From Apostichopus japonicus (lineage: Eukaryota > Echinodermata > Holothuroidea > Aspidochirotida > Stichopodidae), in the NCBI RefSeq assembly GCF_037975245.1, contig NC_092581.1, positions 7,777,501 to 7,841,500 on the forward strand: a stretch of DNA of 64,000 nucleotides, written 5' to 3'. Positions 9,712-23,600 of the stretch are shown here, in pieces; the first letter of the stretch is position 1; the number at the start of each line of letters is the position of its first letter. Under the pieces are notes generated by a model, which was not told where the DNA came from, did not search any database, and saw nothing but the letters and a program-made list of their open reading frames with translations. A program made the translations under genes and the position numbers.

Positions 9712-12700
9712 GTAAAATTAGATATTATATCGTTACCCGAGTAAGACACATATGCTATACTTTCTACAATAACAACATAGCCTAGCCTAACACTAGTAAC
9801 AGTTAACCATAGGACCTAGGCTAGGTCCAACCCAGACTAGGAGCATAGGTTATAATTACATGTAATTGAGATAACTAGTAGTAGCCTAAGCTAGGAGCAG
9901 GTGTGACAATAATAGGTCTGGCAATTATAACCAAGCCTTAGCCCATCAGGTAGGTGTAGTCTGATTTATTATAAGTTTTGACTAATGCTAAGTTATGGAT
10001 AGGCTAGTAGCAGTAGGCCTAGTACTAGTATAGTCAGTATTGCGAAGTTCGGCATACTGCGAAGTTGGGACACCCTAAGAAATACACGATTTCACCATGA
10101 AAACCTACAGGAAGAGCCAAATTTCACCAAAAAGTATGAAGCTACAGTTATTTTCTCTCCAAAATGACCCGTGTGCAAGAAATTACTTACATATTTGTCA
10201 ATAAAATGACGAAGATCTATGAAGTCTGTTATAATTACTGAAAGAGCAACTGCGCCACCAATTTTATCACCAGCGCCACACTGTGGGTTGCGTGTCCGAA
10301 CTTCGCAATACTCTAGCAAAGAAATACCAGTTCCACAATCACGAAGAATCTTCTTAGAAAACAACGTGAAAACAGTTTGCAGGAAAGAAGTTTTGCCGTG
10401 TATCGTACTATAACACAATTCTCCCACCATATGAAGTATATTTTCTGGTGATTTAGACCAGAAGATTTAGTTTTGGGGTGTTTTAAGTCTTAAGTGCCCA
10501 AACTTCGAAGTCACCATGCTACTACAAGTAGTAGGGGGCCATGTCATTCCGCCATCAGTACATTCCACCATAGAAAATATGCTCTTTCCGCTAAAGAAAA
10601 AGTTCTGTTCCGCCATGTTACCCCGATGGCGGTAAAGAACTATTGTATGGCGGAAAGAGCACATTTATTGTAGGTGCACTGTAGGCCTATATGCACTGTA
10701 TTGCTTTGCTTCACACTACCTATAGGCCCGCAAAACACAAAATCGGGTCATTTAAATCAAAAATCAGAATCTGTCTTTTTTAATAAACAATCAACCTAAT
10801 TTAACTTGATTTATCCAACCAACTTTCATATATTTGAAGACAGTGTATCGACTCAAGATTACAAACTTACAACAAAAACTATTCAATCAACATGTACGAT
10901 AAAGGCTGTGTATGTATTCCCCTATCTTGTCTTAACTATAATTCAGTCTATCCAGTGAACCGTCACATTTGAAGAAGGTGTACCTATAGATCCTTCCACG
11001 TGAATCAAAGAAAGTTTCATCGGTACATTCCTGTGTAAAAAAGTCTAACACTAGCCGTCAGTGTCGTTACTGTTAAAGTAAGCCTAACGTGGGCTAGATC
11101 GTGTGATTGAGCTCTAGGTCTAATTCAAGTAATGCTTTGTCATGCAAAATTTAATATGCCTATAGGCTCTTCACAAATTTATTGTAAAATTAGAGACAAT
11201 TATAAGTTGACAAACCTATAGGAACTTGTTAGGCTGTCAATTTTAATGAATATGAATAGACAACACAAACATGTATGAAAATTGATTTGACATCGATTAA
11301 TTGTAACCTGGTACTACTACTTGTGTGTTAGATTGTGGTCATTTCTTGAGTACATCTAAGCTAGACTTGATGTACACAGACACATGTTGCATTAATGCTA
11401 CGTTTACCTTGTTGCTGTTCTTTTTTTGTCACTATTTGAGCGAGCAACATGAATGGGAAACAGTATACTGGGAAATTTTTACATTGTACTTTTTGGCAAA
11501 AGTTGCAGATTTATTCCTCAGTTTGGTAATAGCAAAGCCACAAGCTTTTAATCATTAAGGTCTCAGGGCCACCAGTTTTCATTGGTATTGGGCATGTGAT
11601 TAAGCAATGTCCAAACAAACTCAGCAAAGATGGCAAAGTGTGGTTACGATGATAGCTTGGTTTCTGTCATATTGCCGTACAAACATACAGTAAGGCCTTA
11701 TACTTGTAGCAAATATCTCCACTGCAACTCTGAGCGGACTCCATGTTCTATTTTCAAGTCATGTATTGCTGTCTTCCTACTGCAAAATGATTCATCAACA
11801 TTTAGCTGCTACTGCCCTACATATATCAAGGTCATAATTTGTCAAAACTTTCATTATTTGTAATAATTTCCTATGCAGGGGATTTCCACATGTTCAAAGT
11901 AATCTAGATTACTAGTGCCACAAGCACTACGTTTGACACTAAGTTGACTGAGCTTATATGCAGGTTCATCATGGGATCGTTGATCAACAAACTTTTCAAT
12001 TAGAAAAATGAATAAATGAGCACCACATGTTGATGAAAAAATGTTAATTCCCCACATGTCTCCAGCCTCAACCCATTCCAGCAAATGCCGTGGGAAATTT
12101 GTGAACAAGCACTGCACATGAAAAACTCACATATATACGTACAGTCAGAGTACCATTTCACACAGTTAATTCCCATTGAGATTGGTCATTGACAAAAATC
12201 AGCTTTACCGTTTAAACTCACTTCAAGTGTGCTAAGGTTAATTTTTATCATAAATAATACTATGCTCTGAAATATTGTTAAACATAGTCTTGGTATTATT
12301 TTGTAGGTATATAAGGTACTGATGAACTGTAGTCGGAGATCAGCAAAAAATTCTGTGTTTAATAAGTAAGGCATATGTAGGAATACTTACAAACAATTTG
12401 TAACCGTCTATAAACTTACCAAATCACTAGAAAAGCTATGTTGACTATTGTTTACCCAGAAAATTGCTGTAGTAGAAATTTATGTATTTAGCTCTCACAA
12501 TATTTTGTAGCTATTTAGTACCTTCTTTTCTATTTTAGGGGTGGGGGAGAGGGGAGCAGTTGCCTCTAGCAAAATGTGAGAAGATGAATAGGTTGTTTGG
12601 AGATTGAAAATGTTATGCTACAGTAGCAGGGTATAATTAATTTGGTATCATAAAATAAAAGCTATGCAAAATAGGCAGATTGCTATACAGTTGTAAGGAT

Positions 12701-15700
12701 GTAGAGCAGTCTTGTACACAAGCACCATAGCATTTCATACCTGTAAGTGGCAAAAATGAAGACTACACAAAATTTGAAAACTGAATTATTATTCCCTGAT
12801 TAAGTTTCATACAGTACTTGTTTGTTTTGACATGCTTTTACTTACAGTGGGTGTGTGTTTTTTTTTTCTTCAAACAAATGTTCTTTGGACACAAGCAGTA
12901 TAGAGACTTTCAAGACTAAAATATAGCGTTTGGGACATATAGGATCCCGGATTCATTAATGCAGATCACCGAACTATGAAAGTTTTATTAGTCTGATAAC
13001 TTTTTCACTTGTGGCAGAATTTGAGTCTTTCAGTTATCAAATGAAATATGAAATTAAATGTCTTTAGGAAGATACAAAATGCTGATTGGTATACATTTTT
13101 GTCTCTACTTATAGTACCTTCTTGTACCTGAAGTTCTTGGGAATATGGGCTACTGTCTTGCTCTTTGACTTCTTACTGGAGTTCCGTTTTGAATACCTTT
13201 GGCCTGTGTGGCTCCTGCTACGCAGTATTTACGACTCTTACAAGTACCAAGGCCTGGTAAGCTTAAGTTATCTCTGGTAGCTTCCTGAGGAGCATTTATC
13301 ACCTTTTCATAGTTTGTTTACAGTATGTTATTGATTGTGCATGTTTGTATTTGCTTATTTACCAACAGTATCTACAGTAGGTATTAACCAGTTCTGGCAC
13401 AAATGCGCCTCCCTGTGTTGTAGATTAGCTTTATCTTTTATCAGCAAGATGTGACTTGGCTATGATGTTTCTGTTGTGAGAACAAAGTTTAATTGTAATG
13501 AACATGAAAGTGTATGTCATTGCTATCTTTACAAAAAAGTTAATCCATTGCCTACAGTAGTAGTATCGATTATTTGCAATATCATCATATTACTCACCAG
13601 ATCTCTTGTTACCTTGTCAGGAGAATTTTTCTCTGCTCTTAAAATATTCTTGCTCTTGAAATTTGGTCAAAGCAACAAGGCAAACAGTGTCTTCAACTAA
13701 TATGTTACACTGTAGTTTGTTTAAAGTCAGAAAAATACAAAGGTGTTTTGATTTCATATTTTCACTGCTAGTTGTAAATTGGTTGTTTGTGTGGTAGAAA
13801 AGTATTGCTTGACAAATTTTCTAAACATGTCACGTCATAAGCGATGCATGAAATCTACTAATATTCCGTATTAACTAAACTCCTATTTGGATTATCAAGT
13901 ATGAAATGTTGTTACCCAAGGACCAAGGTAATGGAAAGCTGGCATCCTAGTATGTACTCTGTGTTAAATACACTCCTTATTGTGTTTGTAAAGAATGACA
14001 CATATTATTTATTTGAAAATTGGAATTTTTCATATATTCTGTATATTAACTCCTATTGGTCTGTAAGAGTTTGAACATGTTATTTCAGGGCAACAGAAGC
14101 CTGGCATGTACTTACGTATGTATTCTCTACATAAACTTCTATGGGGGCTCGAAATTCTAATTGTGTTTCTCAGATACTTGTGACTACAGTGGTTAAGTAT
14201 ATCAGTGAATAAGCTTTCATTTGGGACTTTCAACTTGGAATATTTACAAGATATTTAAGCAAGCCCCTGATTACCACACTTTATGGAAGATTGTTGAAGA
14301 TGCAATGTAACATTTGATTTTTCTTAATGAATTAAATCAGATAATTCTACCATTGAAGATATGCAGTCATGTTTGATTGGTGCTACCCTAGTTTCCTAAT
14401 TCTTACATTATTGTCCCATAAATTTAATAATTCAGACGATGTCCATTTTATCATGTGTTTGTTTTTTGCCACCCGCAGGCCTTTTCCATCTTCTTCGTAT
14501 TTATAGTCGCCACTTCGGACATGGTCTGCCTACTCTTCATCCCTGTTCATTGGCTGTTTTTTGTGGCCAGTACATATGTTTGGGTGCAGTTAGTATGGCA
14601 TACAGGTAAATTGTCAACTTTTGTTTACATTTGTTAGTAACTGCAAAATTTAACACTTTTACCTGATCACACAGTTAATTATAATTATTTCCAGAATGGT
14701 TTTAATGAATGATTACAGTAGGCACTTTCTGTTGTCACTCAAGCTGTAAACAACTGGACAAGACTTGGAGCATTTTGCCTAGATGGTAGGGAATTAATGA
14801 TGATGAGGAACAGGTGCCTGGCAAGATAAACCTTGCCATACCTCATCATATATGCTACAGTAAATAAAACTTCTCATAAATTGGCTTTAAAGAGATAAAG
14901 AAAGCTAACAGCTTGTCTACTGGGATAGTCAGTGGTTGTAAATATATACATGTAAATATCTTTATAATTGTTTCGAAGCCAGCAGCAACAAGCTACTTTT
15001 TAATCACTTGGATAGATCTTGCACTTGATATGTGGATGCTCCATGTCATGTTCAAATGTCAGATTATCAAATGATTCAGCAATGACTTCATCAATGTTGT
15101 GCTGTGAGCCATTTCTTTTTTCTTCTTCCCTAAATATTTGTATATTTTTGTCACCAATTGATTATGTTGTATAGAATCTTTACTCTTCAGCATTAACAGA
15201 TTTGTACATGATTGGAGATGTATACCATCATACTGTATCTTTTATGTCACCTTGACTCTGCAGTATTTCTTGCTTCCTTAGTTCTGTATACAGTCAGAAA
15301 AATAGTATTTCAAAATTTCTCTACCTATTTGCACATACACATCTACACATACACAATGGCATATTAATCATCTTACATATTAAGGCACACCCAACAACCC
15401 ACTGGTCTGACAATATGAAATCCTAATACACACATACTTGCAAGAAAAATTCTGAAATATCAAGACTTACCTTACAAGAGATATTTAAGAGCTTATTTCA
15501 TTTTAAAATAATCATGTTTTTTTTGTGATATTACTTGATGAAGTGAACCTTAATGACTAGTCCTTGGTTGTTTATCAAACTCAACTGTAAACATGGTTTC
15601 GTGGGTGTGTTCCTTCTTGAGTTTAATCCATTGATTGTGAGTTTTGATCTTAATTAAGCAACAGCCAATCTCAGTAGGGAAAATCGGAACTTATGATCTG

Positions 15701-18700
15701 AGTCACCTGGAGAAGGTTAATAAACAGCTACAGTATTTCTGCAGAAGAGACTGGATATTAAGTGATGAGGTTGATTAAAAGCTCTGTGTGCATTAATATT
15801 GGAAGAGGTGAAAATGCAAACTTTATGACACTAAATAATATAGGCAACTATATAGAACACATAAATTGCCATTCTAATTTTGCAATTTAAAAAGTGTATC
15901 AGAAGCAATTGTCAAATTTTGTATTCAAACAATTATGCAAGTATAGGTAAATATAATAATTGTAATTACAGCATGAAATTTCAAGGTTTTAACATATTTA
16001 TTGATTTTTTTTTATGTTGTACAGAGTTAAAGGTTTCACATTTTCAAATGTTTTTTTTTTAATCTAATTTAATTCCTAGGATTACTATGGTTGTCAAAAT
16101 AGTGATATGCCTTAAAGGTTGATTTTGGTTGACTTTGTCACAATGTGTTGGTAACACACTCAATTGTTAGAAGAAACCAAGGTATCAAGAAGTATAAATG
16201 TTTCTTTAGTTCACCAAACTTGCACATGTGTGTTCAAGGATAACATAAGTCACAAAATTATTATCGTTTTTTTTATATGTTGTAGAGTGTTTAATAACAA
16301 TGCTATCAATCTAGGTTATATTTCTATTTTTTACACCACATATAATTTGTGAGGAACCCTTTGCTTGCTGTAGTCTACCATTATTAACATTGACATATAG
16401 ACCTTCACTTAGGAGCATCATCAATTAGCCTTAAGGGAGCTTTACAGAGACTTAGCATATTTTTAAAGTGGAATATCGTGAAAACCAGATTAGCATTAAA
16501 AAAATTAGTAGCTGTCAAATTTTTCTTCTGTCATGTACAATAACATATAAAGTATGAATTCTGTATAAAGTAATCCTTCAAAAACAGGCATAAACATCAA
16601 AGACATGTTTGCAAATGCAACAGTAAAGTTTGTCATTCTCGACTTTTAAAAACGTTTGCTTGCATAACCAGGATAGTTTTATGTAGGCACATTGCTCAAT
16701 TGCCAGCTTGTTATGAGTAAAACTTTGAAAATTTATCAGTTTCCTGAAACATCTTACCAAATGCCAGAAACATGCTATATAGCAACGGCCAGAGATACAT
16801 AAAGGAAAGTCATGTATATATCTAGATTCTATGCCAATATCATAACCTCATTCATTTATAGTGAAGGTCAAAAGTCACTTGAGGTAAACCTGCTGCAAAG
16901 TCATAACACTTCATATCAGTTCACAATATCTCCAGTTGGACAGTTTGTGAATCCACACACCTGATATATTATGTATATATTATATAAAGAGGCCAAAGAT
17001 CAGTAAGGTCAAAGATTGATAACTTGTTAACACATTTGAAGCTTTAACCTTGTCCTTGTCTTTATTACTGAAAAAATGATAACTAACTTGAGGTCAAGGA
17101 CATCAAATGTAATTTGTATATTTGCTGCTCTTGTTTGATATTTGAAACCAATTTGTAATGAACCGTTTATGAGCCTTAATTACATAGATTAAGCACTGGC
17201 CATATATTCCACATAATACATGTTTTCTTTCAATACTACAGTAGTACATGACAATATGCTGATGACACAATGTAGTTTAAGCAAGTATAGGTTCATAAGT
17301 GAAATGATAGTGTGTTCATTCCTGTAGAGATTCTGTTTCTGGGTTGTTAGTCTTTCAGTTATGAAACAGAAAGACCTCAGTTTGTGGGTGGTTGTGTTTT
17401 AAGGAAAAGTTACAAAAATAAAGTGAAAGAAAGTGTATCTGTGGTAATTGCAGAAGCTTTCTGTTACTGATTCAGTCACTCAGTGTGATTATAGCCTACA
17501 GTAAACTTGGTTGGATTCATCTTCCACAGAGAATTGGGATATTTGTTGCTCTAGCCACTTACCTTCCCATTACACTTATGGATGTATTCTTCAGCTGTTA
17601 CTTTTCCAGAAGACCCTTTTTGGTTCTTTCCTGGAAGCAAAGCAACCTATGGTTGGCGTGTGTATCGTCTGTGACACTTGAATAGGGCTGCGAAAACTCA
17701 ACAACAAAGTGATGGATATATGTCATACTTGCTATGTAGATGTAGTGAGAAGGTGTGCCCTATAATTTGTTGGCGCTAACTTTATAATGAGGTTGTGAGG
17801 TCAAATGTAAAATCTTTACATTGAAATGACTCCACAACCTTTGGATTGTAGCCAAACTTGGTATACAGTTGTTGGTTAATAGCTAACTAGTACATGTAGC
17901 AATTCTTGGCACACTTTTGGGCTGAGTGGGCCCAAATTTTATTTCCACCTTAAATGCATTTTGGGACACATTCTTTGGGCCCAAATTTGTGGGGTCCAAT
18001 ATTTTTGGGATCACTTGGGCCCACAATTTCTTTACATTATTGCTGCAATAAATCCACAATGGTAAGTCCTATTGTAGCCAAACTTTGTATAATAGCTTGG
18101 TTAATAGCTTAGGCCTAAATTTGTTATGACCATCTGGGCCCATATTTGTGATAGGTGATCCCATATTTTATTTCAACCCCAAAGTACATTTGGGACACAT
18201 TCTTTGGGCCTGAATTTGTGGGGCCCAATATGTTTGGTACCATTTGAGCCCATATATTCTTTACATTGTTATAACTTTGCAACCTTTAAAGTCAGATTGT
18301 AGCCAAACTTGGTATACTGTTGTTGGTTTATAGGTGGTACATGAAGGCCATCTGGGCCCCCAAAATGCTGGCCCTTTTCTGGGAACATGTGGGCCCACAT
18401 TTTTGGGGTTCAATTTTTTGTGGCAAATATATTTTTGAGGCACATTGTTTGAGCCAAATACTGTTGGGACTATTAAGGAGCAAAATGATCTTGCCCACTT
18501 TGTGGGGAGGGGCCAAAATTTTAAATTTGCAATAACTCCACAATCTTAAATCAGATTTAATCCAAACTTGGAATACAGTTGTTGGTTAATAGCTGATACA
18601 TGTGGGCATAAATATTATGATATTAGGGTGATGACATGCAACACTTAAATATTCCATTAAGCTAGATACCATAGTGCCCGTTGGGCTCTCGTTAGTTTCT

Positions 18701-20609
18701 CCATCTGCTTTACCGAATGGCAAGGATTTTACCATATTATATCGGTAACAAGTATTCTGCACATTTTTACCCATTATATAGGACAGCAGCATTACACCCA
18801 GTGTCCCACTTCTCACCAATATGCAGCTGCACTTAAATCCCAATAAAACCTGTTAAATTCTTACTGTAGTACAGTACATTATGCCAACTTGTCAGCCCTT
18901 ACTGGCTAAATTTTGTTTTGGTGTGTTTTCTGTTAGTGTTAGTGACCTCCAAGTTTAAAGCAAACTTTGCAGTATCTATAGGCAAACTTAACCTTACAGC
19001 CTATTGATACGATATATATTTCTATGGCAAAGTTAACAGTCTGTGGCGGTTTTCTTGCTTATTTGTCATTGAAACTTCCAATCAGTGGTGGGATTACAGG
19101 AGGACAAGACTTTCCCAGACTTTGAATTGGCTTTTTCATCTGATTCAGTTGGTAATTTGGTTGGTTATGTCGTAGCAATTATGACAACTCTGCGATACTT
19201 TTATACTTATTCATAATGTCATTAAACAGGCTATAAATAAGGACCCATTGTGACGATTCTTAATCTTAAAAATCTGTCAATACTTTTATGCAGATAGCAT
19301 AATTACATTATCAAATACACAACTAGTACTGGGAAATAGCCTGTAAATATTGTACCATATTACATCTACTTATCTTAGATGGTTCCTTGTCCCTTCGAGG
19401 CTCTGGATGCCATGGTTCACCACTTCGTTCTATCCTCCGCTGTTCGTGCCAGATCGTGTAGGCTTTTTCCTGTCTAATTCCGGATGTCTGCCAACCACGT
19501 GTTCCTTGGTCTCCCTCTTTTCCTTTTGCTCCCCACCTTCCCTTCAAGGAGTTGTTTCTGAAGCCCATTCGATCGCAAGATGTGGCTCATGTACTGCATC
19601 TTTCTGTTTTTCAGCTCTGATAGTAGCTTCCTCTCATCGCTCACCCTGTTAAGTACCTCCTCATTGCTCATCCTGTCTTTGTAGGGCACTTTCAGCATCT
19701 TTCTATACAGCCACTTCTCGAAGGCTTCAATCTTATTTTCTGTCTCTTTAGAGAGTGTCCATGTCTCTGAAGCATACAGCAGGGTTGAAAGGACATAGCA
19801 CACATCTACTATAAGGGGTTTATAAAATCCAAAAATTTCTCAAAGGGAAGGGTGATACCCCTCCTCTTAAATCTTCCCCCTGGTTTTCCCCACTTTCAGA
19901 CATCAAATCTCTCCCCTCCCCACTTCCAATTGCTTGGCCTCATTTTATATTCCTTTTCTGAATGTATTCACTTGTATGAAATTTTTTAATGTTTCAATGT
20001 TCTAAAAGAAAAGGCAAACCAGGTTTGGTGTAAGGAAAAAAAAGCCATTTTAATGAGCAGGTGTTTGGGTTACTTCCAGAGTTACAAACTTAGAAGTTTT
20101 ACAGTCTTATTGCAGTTATAAATTCAGACATGGTTTTAACCTATTCACAATATGGAACCACAGCCCAGTGTGTGGCAGATTTTCCTACAATATATACATT
20201 CTTCTTGATGGACATCAATAACATTGTGGAATTTCTCAGGGTTAAATCTCATTAGGCATTAAATTTAAACCCTGTTCAGAATTCTATTCTCAAAATTTCA
20301 AAACTTTGGTAATTTGCTGAAAACCATCAACAATACAGCTTTGTAAATTAAATCTTTTGGCAGGAGACTACAACTACCAAGCTTGTATTATTGTGAGGAT
20401 ATTTCATTTTTCCTTGCTAGTAAATAACTTTGGAAGTTGGAACACATTTTTTCCTCTTTGGTGTCCTCTCTCTTGAGAAAATTGTAGATAATTTAGAAAT
20501 ATTAAGAGCTCATTACCCACAAGATATGTATATTTTTGTGACATTTTTACAATGATTCAGATTGCTATGTACTTTATTATGTTCCTCATCCCTAATGGAT
20601 GTGTGGGTG

Positions 20610-20649
<40 letters not shown>

Positions 20650-23600
20650 CTGTTTCATGAATAACTCCCAAAGGAGTAAGTAATATGATCTAAAAATCAA
20701 TGTACTTGAAATTATCATCCAATTTTTAAGACATCTTGTACAGCTTATCTGTGTGTGTCTTTCCAAATGACATGTAACCTCACTAGATATAGTTAGACAC
20801 TAGTGTATTATATTTGGATTCTTTACTTTCCACCTAGATTTAGAACTGATAAGACCAGTTGCCTAGATACACACTGTATATATAGAGAATTTGATATTAC
20901 ATTAACTTCCATTATCATATAATAGTATTAAAAATTATGTTTGCATTCCAATTGAACAGTCAATAGATACAAAGGTGGTAGGACAATATATCAATGATTG
21001 GACATACTGATGTAAGAATATTGAAGTGCTTTTGGACCTTCTGGTCATTCCTACCCACCCCCCCCCCCCAAGAAAAAGAAGACAAAGAATTTGTTAGCCC
21101 AATTTAACCACAAACTACTGTATGAGATGCAACACTAGATAAGTGAAGAGACTGTTAATTGATTGTGTTGCAGTGGAAAATTTCAGTCATCTCTATTAAC
21201 GAACCATTGTTTATTTCTTGCTTTTTCTGTACAGATCGTGGTGTTTGCCTTCCAACGGCGTCGCTTTGGTTGCTTTTTGTATACATTGAAGCGTCAGTAC
21301 GGCTACGGGAGTTAAGAACAGCGCTCCCATTCCATTTGGATTTATGTAGGCCATTTGCTGCTCATTGGTAAGGAAAATAATGCTGCTTGAACCAAGCCAT
21401 AATTTATGTAAAGATTTTTTGCAGCACCCCAAATTCTATCATGTCGAATTCTTAAAAGTTTCTGAAAAGTATGTTCTGCAATCTCTACAAACTTATTCCC
21501 AGACAAGAATAACAAAATATAGAGGGGCTTTCCATTAGCAATTAAGGATTGATTAATCAGAAAGGATGGCTTTAGCTTCTGCTTTTGAAAGTCCATTGTC
21601 TCACTGCTGGTGTTTCTGAGAAATCAAAGAAGTCACAAATTCTCAGACGGAGGTCAGAGATAAAATAAACTAGGAAAGATTGTTAAAATGGAAATATTGT
21701 TAAAAATGGACAATTGGAAACATGGTCGAAGCACTGTGAATGTGATACAACATTACTAACTGATCAGAGGCAAAATGTGGTCTGGTCATGGAAGAAAAAA
21801 AGAGACCGTACTTTACATTAGGTTTACAAAACTCAAGACCTTTAGAGGAAAAAGAACTCTATAAACATAGTGACTTTCTGTATTATACGAGCAAAAGAGA
21901 ATGTGTAGCATAACAGAGAAACACATGATAGCTTAACCATAATTATCAGCTACACATGCTATTGAACAATTCATAAGCATTTCATATGCATATTGAAAGT
22001 AAAGTAATACATAATGAAATCAAAATAATATATGAAACTACTACAGTAGCATCACCCTGAAAAGGAAAGACATTTTATGTGTGTAATTTCATTCATCTTA
22101 CTGGGTGAAAATGCCACATGTGATCTTCTAGAAATGAAGACTACTGTAACTCATTTGCATACTATCTGATTCTTTTGTTTTTACTTTCCAGTATTGGTTA
22201 TCCAGTGGTGACACTGGGATTTGGTTTCAAAAGTTATGTCAGCTATAGACTGAGACTTCGAAAACAGAGAGAGGTCCAGAAAGAAAATGATTTTTATATG
22301 CAGTTGCTTCAGCAGGCATTACCACAAGAAGTGCTGACAAATTCATTGAATACTGTTCCTGATAAAAGTAAAGGTAAGAATTCACAAGGAAGAATTTGTC
22401 ATTGAAATAATATTAAAGAGTTTCAAGGCAATGAATATGATATTACCTTCACTAGCATGGAAACACAAGTTGCCTAGTGCTGCCTGTAGCATGAAAGCTT
22501 TTGATTTTTTTCAGATTTATACTAAATGATTACTTAAATAATATGAAAGGTAGATTTCAAGAAATTGCATTTACAAACGTCACTGCAAACAGCATAAAGG
22601 AACTTGTCTCCGATGGTATCCCAACCCAGTTTACTGCACTGGATAATTCCTGTTAGCAGGAAGGAAGGTATTTGATACCATTTCAAAGTTGGGTTGGGTT
22701 TGGGGGAATACAGTTCTTGGAAGTTAAGTGTAAGGTATCATTTAATTGATTAAGTTCACAGACATCATAATTGTTAATGGCATATACGAATATATCCTTA
22801 TGAGATGGTTGTAAGTTTGGGTATATTTTGTTTTGAATAAGTAGGATGTAATTTTATGAACTCTTTGAATTTTCATGTAAGGGAAATCAAGTACTGAGGG
22901 TTCTTGTTAGTTTCTTACTAACGTTTTGGTCATTAGGAATCCTAATGCTCAGGACGTATGAGGACGTCCGAGCATTATCTCGGAGACACAGAGACAAAAT
23001 AAATAACACTGGACAACAAGAGTGCTGCGGACTAAAGTAAGCTAGATATATTCAATACTTCAGCCACTCAGTCAATCATAATAATTCACATAATTTGGAT
23101 TTAACTTACTATTAAAGGTCTTCGATAACAGATAAAACTTAAAATAATTGCCTTACTGTTGGGGTGCCTCCAACGAACAACTTTAAATATAACAATACAT
23201 AGTTCATGTAAATAATAAGCTGAATATTTTTTTGGTTATCTGTTTCATTGCGGATGGTGGTTGTTGGTGCTGGCTGTGGGTACCGTCTCCGCACAGTATA
23301 GTATTAAGTATTTATGTTGAATGGCAAATAATTAAACAGTTTGGCGACAGTTCCTTAAATTAGAATCACAAATCAAACACTTTTGACTTCCTCTAAATAT
23401 TACGAAGGATGGCAGGAGAAAGTTTCTTCAAAGGTTGTATGAATATTAATAATGGTGAAGCTGGCGTCCAGACAAAGTTATATCCTTATTTAATAGTTTA
23501 CTATAGCCAAGAGCTAGACTAATGATTAAACAGGATTCTGCTGTCTACCATACACACATAAACATTCTACACAGTAATAAGTGAGAACCTACAAAAAAAT

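Noticed and set aside
17485-17685. 66-codon hydrophobic frame as an extra macoilin membrane exon
   Set aside because: The 14605 to 21235 splice gives the conserved WHT-RGVCLP continuity, and no family segment corresponds to this frame.
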